A stretch of 36,487 bases of DNA from Candidatus Zambryskibacteria bacterium CG11_big_fil_rev_8_21_14_0_20_42_18 (GTDB taxonomy: Bacteria > Patescibacteriota > Minisyncoccia > Phycocordibacterales > Zambryskibacteraceae). Positions 30,958 to 36,487 of this stretch are shown here, piece by piece; positions within the stretch are counted from its first letter, which is position 1, and every line of letters starts with the position of its first letter. The notes beneath the pieces are model-generated. The model did not search any database. It saw only the letters and a list, made by a program, of their open reading frames with translations, and was not told where the DNA came from. Position numbers and translations under genes: made by a program. Location: contig PCVB01000007.1 of NCBI GenBank assembly GCA_002787855.1, positions 1-36,487 of the forward strand. Direction: 5' to 3'.

Positions 30958-32004
30958 CTAGCTTACAAGAGCAAGAATCAAGCCTGTAATAGCCGAAATA
31001 ATTGAGACTATCCAATAACGCATGACCACCTTCTCCCGAGACCAACCCAGAGCTTGAAAATGATGGTGCAGTGGGGTGACTCTAAAAAGTTTTCTCTTAA
31101 GAAGCTTGTGAAAAATATGGACCTGTAAGATAACCGAGGCGGAAGTGGCAACAAGAGGCAGGGCGATGATTGGCAAAAGAAGAACCGAGTCTGTAAGAAA
31201 AGCAATTACCGCAAGAACGACAGTAAGAGCCATCATACCAGTCTCTCCCATATAAAACCGCGCCGGAGGTATGTTAAACCAGAGGAAGGCAAGGATGGCG
31301 CCAGCGATTGCCCCAGAGAGGGCCGAAATGTCTATTTGATCATTAAAGAAAGCAATGACAGAAAAAGCCGCAAAAACAGAAGCCAGCACCCCTCCAGCGA
31401 GTCCATCCAGACCATCAATCACCGAAGTCGAAAATGTGGCAAGCATCACTACAATAAAGAATGGAATAAACCAAATGCCAAGTTCTAAGCTTCCGCCAAA
31501 AGGAATATGGATAGAACTGAAATCCAGTTTATAGTAGAACCACAAGCTGATAACTAACCCAATGAGAGTAACTAGGGCAATCTTAACCTTGCGATAAGCA
31601 ACATCACTAGTGGTCTCGTCACCTCGACCATAGATTTGTATAAGATCATCAATAAGTCCGATAAAAGCGGCGAAAAAGAAAGCCCCGAGGGGAACAAGCG
31701 TTTGGCTTCGAGAAAAGAAATTAAGTTTCAAAGTCAGTTCAGAGGGAAATATTACTGAAAGAAGGTAAATAACAAATACGGAGAAGAGAACAGCGACCCA
31801 AACGATCATTCCTCCGATACGTGGAGTACTTATCTCATGTTCAGTATTGTGAATATCATTAAAAGATGCGGAGGAAATCATTTCCGAGCGAGAAGATTTC
31901 TTCCACATTTTATATTTATAAAAATATCTTGAGAAAAACGGGGTAATGGAAAGACCGATAAAGAAAGTGAGAACTGTCGGAAAAATTATTTTAATAATGT
32001 CCAT
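30958..32004 (-). CDS. mraY: phospho-MurNAc-pentapeptide transferase (MraY), variant active site
   Basis: Makes lipid I by moving phospho-MurNAc-pentapeptide to undecaprenyl phosphate. The 348-residue polytopic protein has TPRIGGMIVW, Asp119-Asp120 in GLIDD, IDGLDGLAGG (197-205), and PLHHHFQALGW with His313-315, the MraY-specific triple histidine. Some usual residues differ: the family's NLTDGLDG reads SVIDGLDG; GDVGS reads GETGM, so the third catalytic Asp is Glu254; and the Lys after the Asp pair is Gln123. It is probably still functional, as it is the only MraY-like gene in view. It starts 6 nt after TACAAT, so its mRNA is probably leaderless. Confidence 0.85.
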   Translation of the reverse strand: MDIIKIIFPTVLTFFIGLSITPFFSRYFYKYKMWKKSSRSEMISSASFNDIHNTEHEISTPRIGGMIVWVAVLFSVFVIYLLSVIFPSELTLKLNFFSRSQTLVPLGAFFFAAFIGLIDDLIQIYGRGDETTSDVAYRKVKIALVTLIGLVISLWFYYKLDFSSIHIPFGGSLELGIWFIPFFIVVMLATFSTSVIDGLDGLAGGVLASVFAAFSVIAFFNDQIDISALSGAIAGAILAFLWFNIPPARFYMGETGMMALTVVLAVIAFLTDSVLLLPIIALPLVATSASVILQVHIFHKLLKRKLFRVTPLHHHFQALGWSREKVVMRYWIVSIISAITGLILALVS

Positions 32005-32010
32005 AAAAAT

Positions 32011-32016
32011 ATTGTA
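32011..32016 (-). promoter_or_regulatory. -10 box of mraY, leaderless type
   Basis: TACAAT on the minus strand ends 6 nt before the mraY ATG (32004). The gap to the upstream carboxypeptidase gene is 18 nt, so mraY may have its own promoter inside the cluster. Confidence 0.5.
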
Positions 32017-32022
32017 ACAAAA

Positions 32023-32970
32023 TTAGTGGCTAGTTATATATTTCATAACCGCCTCAATCAACACCTGCGCGTCTTCAAACCTACCTCCTATAGTTGAACC
32101 AAGGATAGAGATGATAATGGGCCTTCCCAGTTCCGGGTCAAAGATTAGTACCAGATTACCCCCTGCAGTCGTAGTGGCGCCTGTTTTAGAAGCTATGAGC
32201 CCTGGTATTTCACCAGCAATAATATTAGTATTCTCGCCCTTATGAACATTGTTACTAAGTGAGGAGAAGAGTGCCGAGACATCTCTTGTGGCCACTAACA
32301 ATTCTCTCTTGTTAATAAGAACATGCTCAAGAAGGGCGTTCATGTCTTTGGCTGTCCCATAAGCGCCTCCTTTTATTTGTGATTCATCGAGACCAGTTTC
32401 GTTTAGAAAATAAGTGTTCTTGAGGTCGAGTTCACTTGCTTTACGATTCATCTCTCCAACAAAGTCGTTGATAATTTCCTCAGGAGAAGCATTGGCTTTC
32501 GATAGGGCTCCGAGAGAAAGAGCCACAGCGCGCATACCATCATTCGAAGAAGTCAGTAGAGAAAAATCTATCAAATCTCCCAATAACCATTTTTCATTCT
32601 TATAAAGACCGCTATCCCCCATTAACTTCAGAGCCTCTCCACTTACCGTCACTACCCCATAAGTTGGACCCGACTCTTCCGCCACTAGAGAAGCCATAAT
32701 CTTGGTCAGAGAAGCGAGTGATAAACGAGTGTTCTCATTTTTAGCGAACAAAACTGTTTTAGTACGCACATCATAGATATAAACCGCTTTAGCTTTGAGA
32801 TTAAGATCTGAAAATAATTTTGCATCAGCTTCTGATAAAGCCGGGATATCTCCCTTATGAGTCTTGGGGGAGAAAACTAAAGAGGCAATAAGAAAGATGA
32901 GAAGGGCGACGGCAAGAATTACAAAAAGTCTGATTTCGGGGTCTCTGATAATAGAAGGTCTGTTGTCCAT
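32023..32970 (-). CDS. dacA: D-alanyl-D-alanine carboxypeptidase (S11 / PBP5-like)
   Basis: Trims the terminal D-Ala from pentapeptides outside the membrane. The 315-residue protein has an N-terminal membrane anchor (about 13-33) instead of a C-terminal amphipathic helix. The penicillin-binding motifs are complete: SLTK with nucleophile Ser87 and Lys90, SSN at 140-142, and KTG at 261-263. The short length indicates that the C-terminal beta domain of PBP5 is missing. It lies between scpB (26 nt upstream) and mraY. Confidence 0.88.
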   Translation of the reverse strand: MDNRPSIIRDPEIRLFVILAVALLIFLIASLVFSPKTHKGDIPALSEADAKLFSDLNLKAKAVYIYDVRTKTVLFAKNENTRLSLASLTKIMASLVAEESGPTYGVVTVSGEALKLMGDSGLYKNEKWLLGDLIDFSLLTSSNDGMRAVALSLGALSKANASPEEIINDFVGEMNRKASELDLKNTYFLNETGLDESQIKGGAYGTAKDMNALLEHVLINKRELLVATRDVSALFSSLSNNVHKGENTNIIAGEIPGLIASKTGATTTAGGNLVLIFDPELGRPIIISILGSTIGGRFEDAQVLIEAVMKYITSH

Positions 32971-32996
32971 TTTATTTGTAGCTTGCCACGCCTAAC

Positions 32997-33533
32997 TCAT
33001 GCGGGGTGAATTGGGGTTGTATTTACAAACTCTTCAATCTCTTTGAAAGCATCCTCATACCGAGGCAAGTCCTCCCGCCTTGAGACACCTAGATATTCTA
33101 ATAGTTTAAGAGTGGCCTTGTAACTATAACTTCTCTCTGTCCCCTCTACCCGCTCTATCAATCCGCGAATAAGAAGAGAGCGTAGAATAAAGCTAGAGTT
33201 TACACCACGAATGTGGTCTATCTCCCGGCGGGAGATAGGGCCCTTGTAGAGGATAATGGCGAGAGTTTCAAGCCCAGCGCGACCTAATTCTCGAGATAAT
33301 TCCTCTTTCTGCAAATTTTCAATAAGAGCACCTAACTTGGGGTGAGTGCCAAGACTTATAGACTCTCCATCGAAAATAAGAACAATTCCCCGGTCTTTAT
33401 AATATTCTAATAAATTGGTTAGGGCAGACTTAATAGCCTCTGGTTTCTCATCGAGCCACTTCCCTAGTTCAAGAACAGAAACTGGTTCGTTTTTAAAAAG
33501 CAAGACTGATTCTATTTTATTTTCTAAATTCAT
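32997..33533 (-). CDS. scpB: segregation and condensation protein ScpB
   Basis: Partner of ScpA and SMC in chromosome condensation. The 178-residue protein shows the two winged-helix domains of ScpB: an N-terminal one (ENKIESVLLFKNEPVSVLEL) and a second (LETLAIILYKGPISRREIDHIRGVNSSFILRSLLIRGLIE), which is the family signature (usual: ALETLAIIAYxQPITRxEIExIRGV). It starts 2 nt after scpA, the standard pairing. Confidence 0.93.
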   Translation of the reverse strand: MNLENKIESVLLFKNEPVSVLELGKWLDEKPEAIKSALTNLLEYYKDRGIVLIFDGESISLGTHPKLGALIENLQKEELSRELGRAGLETLAIILYKGPISRREIDHIRGVNSSFILRSLLIRGLIERVEGTERSYSYKATLKLLEYLGVSRREDLPRYEDAFKEIEEFVNTTPIHPA

Positions 33534-33535
33534 TT

Positions 33536-34285
33536 TTAATTTCTACTGTAATTAGGAACACCGAGAGCCTCTCTCTCCATTTCTATATCACCACTTCCCT
33601 CTTGTGTCACGCGGATAGCCCCCCGTTTGACTAGTTCAAGCATGGCGAGAAAGCCCACGATGATAGAAACTTTCTTTTCGTGAGTGAGGGAACCATTAAC
33701 GCCGTGGAACTCTTTGAAATTTATCTTGCTTGTTTGTGAGATTCTTAGAGCCAAGCGTTCTATCATCTCCTCTAGACTGATAACCTTCTTCACTGTCACT
33801 TTTGGCAGAGATTCTTTCTTAGGTAGAGACTCTATCACTTTTTCAAGTGCAAGCAAGAGATTCTCTACATCTGTTTTAGAATCGGGAGAAAAGATGATGA
33901 GCGGATTTTTGTTTGGGGTCTTCTCGAAGATAATGTTTTTCCCAAAAATGTTTTTTAATCCCGAAGACAATTCTTTAACTCTGGCGTAGAGAGCCAAGCG
34001 ATCCTCAAGGTCATGGATGCTCTCCTCCTCTTCTTCCGTCAGCTTGATCATCGGCAGAAGAGAGCGAGACTTGATGAGCATCAAGGTCGAGGCCACCACG
34101 ATAAACTCTGCCGACTCGCCTATGGGAAACTCGTCATGCGTTTCAATGTACTTGATGAAATCGTCTGTCACTTGAGAAAGTGAGACGTCATTCACAAAAA
34201 GCTTCCTTTTGGTCACCAGTTCAAGAAGAAGGTCCAAAGGACCTTCGAAAACCTCAGTTTTGACGGTATATGAGCCTTCTTTCAC
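33536..34285 (-). CDS. scpA: segregation and condensation protein ScpA
   Basis: The kleisin subunit that bridges SMC heads. The 249-residue protein has the ScpA opening FEGPLDLLLELVTKRKLFVNDVSLSQVTDDFI, ASTLMLIKSRSLLP and a C-terminal winged helix (VGFLAMLELVKRGAIRVTQEGS). Start is GTG at 34285, confirmed by family alignment and by a perfect TATAAT 6 nt upstream. It heads a scpA-scpB unit that may continue into the carboxypeptidase gene. Confidence 0.93.
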   Translation of the reverse strand: MKEGSYTVKTEVFEGPLDLLLELVTKRKLFVNDVSLSQVTDDFIKYIETHDEFPIGESAEFIVVASTLMLIKSRSLLPMIKLTEEEEESIHDLEDRLALYARVKELSSGLKNIFGKNIIFEKTPNKNPLIIFSPDSKTDVENLLLALEKVIESLPKKESLPKVTVKKVISLEEMIERLALRISQTSKINFKEFHGVNGSLTHEKKVSIIVGFLAMLELVKRGAIRVTQEGSGDIEMEREALGVPNYSRN

Positions 34286-34291
34286 CTCGCT

Positions 34292-34297
34292 ATTATA
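34292..34297 (-). promoter_or_regulatory. -10 box of scpA, leaderless type
   Basis: TATAAT on the minus strand, centred in a near-palindrome (CGCTATTATAGCG on the plus strand), ends 6 nt before the scpA GTG. Confidence 0.6.
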
Positions 34298-34324
34298 GCG
34301 TTTTTGAGCCTTACTTTCAATAAA

Positions 34325-35563
34325 TTAAGGATTTAACCTTTTCACGTCACGAGGGAGGTAGGTGGCTTCGCGGACATTTGGAAGGTCGAGAATCTTCATG
34401 ATAAAGCGTGCTGGTCCAATACCTGCACCGCCGTGTGGAGGACAGCCATAGCGGAAGAAATTTAGGTAATCTTTGAGGGGCTCAAGGTTCATACCCTTCT
34501 CTTTGGCTTGCGCCTCAAGTATCTCTAGTCGATGTTCACGCTGAGCGAGAGTGGTAACTTCAAGGCCTCTGTACAATAAGTCCGCTCTACGACTTCTGTC
34601 AGAACCTTCCTCTAAACGCATATGATAGAATGCGCTTTTAGATTTGTGATACTCGGTGATAAATACAAATTCATGGTTGTGTTCTTTCAAAACATATTCG
34701 GAGATAGCACGCTCTTCTTCGGGAGAAAGGTCGTGTTCTTCGGGACTTGGTATTCCTAAGCCAACCAAAATCTTTTTCACCTCCAACATAGTCATCCTTG
34801 GGAAAGGTTGAGTGGGTACACTGATATTTAAATCAGGTAAAACTTTTAAAAGTTGCTCGAAACCAGAAACAATCATCCCCTCTTCGGCATCCATGATATC
34901 GTTATGATCTTTGATATAAGAAATCTCGAAGTCCCACCCAGTAAATTCAGTCATGTGACGAGTGGTGAAGGATTCTTCTGCTCTGAAAACTGGAGAAACC
35001 ATAAAAACTTTTTCAAACCCAGAAGCCATAGCCATCTGCTTATAAAATTGTGGGGACTGCGCTAAATATGCCTTACGGTCAAAATATTTTACTTCGAAAA
35101 CTTCTGCCCCACTCTCAGAAGGTGTACTCATAAATGCTGGTGGATAGAGTTGGACGAAATTATTTTCATCCCAATACTTACGCCAGCCCTTCTCAAACTC
35201 TGTCCAAACTTTAAAAATCTTTGCTTTTTCTGGTTTCCTCAAATCAAGCCACCTGTAGTCAAAACGAATAGGGGCCTCCGTCTCTTCCCCCCCTTTCACC
35301 ACTACTGGTATGGGAAGTTCTGGCTCTGCTTTTGATAAGACCTCGATTTTTGTAGGATGCATCTCACTACCACCCGGAGCTTGAGGAGCATCTACCATCT
35401 CTCCCGTTACTCTAATGACAGATTCAAGAGAAAGATCTTTAGCTGTTTCAAATTGAGAATTGTCAGCTGTTACTACAATCTGAGTTAAGCCATTCATATT
35501 GCGCACCACAATGAAGATTATTTTTGATTGGATGCGTAGAGCGTGTATAAATCCTTGTATCAT
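34325..35563 (-). CDS. aspS: aspartyl-tRNA synthetase, archaeal/eukaryotic (short) type
   Basis: Class IIb synthetase. The 412-residue protein has an OB-fold anticodon domain (about 1-85) and a catalytic domain. It lacks the ~100-residue GAD insert that makes bacterial AspRS about 590 residues long. Motifs: motif 1 region RFDYRWLDLRKPEKAKIF, motif 2 FRAEESFTTRHMTEFTGWDFEI, and motif 3 GCPPHGGAGIGPARF followed by NVREATYLPRDVKRLNP. The ending and motif 2 read like archaeal AspRS (PRDxxRLxP). The N-terminus is a little short; ATG 35563 is fixed by the 4-nt overlap with trpS. Such enzymes are often non-discriminating and charge tRNA-Asn too; that is inferred. Confidence 0.9.
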   Translation of the reverse strand: MIQGFIHALRIQSKIIFIVVRNMNGLTQIVVTADNSQFETAKDLSLESVIRVTGEMVDAPQAPGGSEMHPTKIEVLSKAEPELPIPVVVKGGEETEAPIRFDYRWLDLRKPEKAKIFKVWTEFEKGWRKYWDENNFVQLYPPAFMSTPSESGAEVFEVKYFDRKAYLAQSPQFYKQMAMASGFEKVFMVSPVFRAEESFTTRHMTEFTGWDFEISYIKDHNDIMDAEEGMIVSGFEQLLKVLPDLNISVPTQPFPRMTMLEVKKILVGLGIPSPEEHDLSPEEERAISEYVLKEHNHEFVFITEYHKSKSAFYHMRLEEGSDRSRRADLLYRGLEVTTLAQREHRLEILEAQAKEKGMNLEPLKDYLNFFRYGCPPHGGAGIGPARFIMKILDLPNVREATYLPRDVKRLNP

Positions 35564-36487
35564 TTTTGTTTTAGTCCTACTCTCTCCCTAACCTCCTCCA
35601 TCTTTGCTTCTGCCCTTTCGCTAGCCATCCGCCCGCCCTCACGAAGAATCTCCAATGCAGAGGCTTTATCCTTCTCAAGTTCTTGTCTCTTTTCGCGCAG
35701 AGGGGTAATAAACTTTTTCAGGTCCTCTGCCAAAGCTTCTTTAAGTTCTTTATACTGACCCTTCTTATCTTCATATAACTTATCAAGCGATGCCTTGTCT
35801 TTAAGAAGAGCATGAATAGCATAGACATTTTCTGGTCTCTCACCAGACGAGTCAGTGACAATACCCATAACTGATTTAGTAATCTCATCATCAGAAGCAA
35901 AGAGTCCTATTGTGTTGCCATAGCTCTTGCTCATCTTCTTGCCATCAGTTCCAGTCACAGTGGCCAAACCCTCTAAGATAAGAGGCGTGGGTAATTTGAA
36001 AGTGTCACTGAAAACATTATTAAATTTCTGCGCAGTATCACGGGCAATCTCAACATGCTGTTTCTGGTCCTGTCCCACCGGCACCACATCAGCATCTTGG
36101 ATAAGAATATCGGCCGACATGAGAATTGGGTAGTCGAAGACGCCCACGCTGATTTCTTTATTCTTGGCCTCGGCATCTTTGAAGGCGTGTGCCCGCATAA
36201 GATACGGCATGGTGGTCAAGCAATTGAAAATCCAAGCCAGCTCTGTCACTTGAGGCACATCGGACTGTTTATAAAGGATAGTTGTCTTTGGATTAAGACC
36301 GATAGCGAGATAGTCGAGTAAAACACTCAGAGTATTGGCCTCCATTTCTTCCTTATTCTGCAGAGTTGTAAGAGCATGTAGGTCAGCGATAAAGATAAGA
36401 CTCTCATAAGAATCCTGCATTTCCACAAATCGCTTCATGGCGCCGAAATAATTGCCAAGATGTGGCCTACCGGTAGGCTTAACTCCC
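35560..36487 (-). CDS. trpS: tryptophanyl-tRNA synthetase, 5' end cut by window
   Basis: Class I synthetase for tRNA-Trp. Only the C-terminal ~308 residues are present. The frame continues upstream of ATG 36438 to the window edge and encodes GVKPTGRPHLGNYFGAM, the HIGH motif (HLGN) near the start of TrpRS, so ATG 36438 is internal and only about a dozen residues are probably missing. Other marks: LMSADILIQDADVVPVGQDQKQHVE, which binds the substrates, and the KMSKS loop DGKKMSKSYGN. The 3' end overlaps aspS by 4 nt, so the two are translated from one mRNA. Confidence 0.95.
   Translation of the reverse strand, partial: GVKPTGRPHLGNYFGAMKRFVEMQDSYESLIFIADLHALTTLQNKEEMEANTLSVLLDYLAIGLNPKTTILYKQSDVPQVTELAWIFNCLTTMPYLMRAHAFKDAEAKNKEISVGVFDYPILMSADILIQDADVVPVGQDQKQHVEIARDTAQKFNNVFSDTFKLPTPLILEGLATVTGTDGKKMSKSYGNTIGLFASDDEITKSVMGIVTDSSGERPENVYAIHALLKDKASLDKLYEDKKGQYKELKEALAEDLKKFITPLREKRQELEKDKASALEILREGGRMASERAEAKMEEVRERVGLKQK

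Noticed and set aside
1..36487. CRISPR array, insertion sequences, defence islands or toxin-antitoxin pairs
   Set aside because: I looked for regularly spaced repeats, transposase motifs and typical small gene pairs and saw none.

Overview
The window looks like a chromosome segment of a Patescibacteria (Candidate Phyla Radiation) bacterium, most likely from the Parcubacteria side. The reasons are the compact mixed-strand layout with overlapping genes, many small membrane proteins, reduced or unusual translation proteins (a one-chain PheRS, an N-domain-only bL9, a shortened GluRS, an archaeal-type AspRS), a B12-dependent ribonucleotide reductase, and a division/cell-wall gene set split into separate blocks. 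This placement is inferred from gene content; no rRNA gene is present to confirm it. Protein genes fill almost everything. No gene-free stretch exceeds 300 bases; the longest are 21821-22044, 11089-11284 and 6058-6233, and all three hold signals described below. I saw no IS element, prophage, CRISPR array, intein or toxin-antitoxin pair.

Layout. 1-853: end of a sugar-isomerase-like (SIS) gene. 870-2823 (-): membrane thioredoxin-like protein and a processive glycosyltransferase. 2861-9598 (+): single-chain PheRS, gyrB, then mraZ-rsmH-ftsL-ftsI behind a clear MraZ operator. 9619-11088 (-): DUF3467-like protein, a winged-helix/ComF-like fusion and tRNA-Glu(CTC). 11217-11288 (+): a 23-codon relic of an alkyltransferase gene. 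11285-14158 (-): class II ribonucleotide reductase and yqeY. 14179-15637 (+): rmuC and rplU. 15630-17661 (-): recR and dnaB. 17719-18069 (+): a GC-rich, foreign-looking small secreted protein. 18158-19549 (-): cysS. 19588-21086 (+): S41 protease and truncated bL9. 21064-21342 (-): rpmA. 21386-22506 (+): a membrane protein with an Ada-like zinc domain and a lysozyme-like protein. 22562-23527 (-): Xer recombinase. 23622-24836 (+): murF. 24825-36487 (-): two tiny membrane proteins, an M23 murein hydrolase, gltX, murG, ftsW, doxX, a peroxiredoxin, mraY, a D,D-carboxypeptidase, scpB, scpA, aspS and the 3' part of trpS.

Functions. Most of the window serves peptidoglycan synthesis and division (rsmH, ftsL, ftsI, murF, murG, ftsW, mraY, carboxypeptidase, M23 and lysozyme-like enzymes), replication and segregation (gyrB, dnaB, recR, rmuC, xer, scpAB), tRNA charging (five synthetases) and ribosome parts (bL21, bL27, bL9).

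The most striking pattern is in the promoters. At twelve gene starts a TATAAT-like -10 box ends only 6-8 nt before the start codon, so transcription should begin at or next to the start codon and give leaderless mRNAs. The one GC-rich, foreign-looking gene instead has a Shine-Dalgarno-like sequence and its own terminator. Other points worth checking are the mitochondrial-type PheRS, three helically phased pairs of MraZ boxes, the wHTH-ComF fusion flanked by a copy of the tRNA-Glu 3' end, and a lysozyme-like gene with a folded leader and no AUG start.
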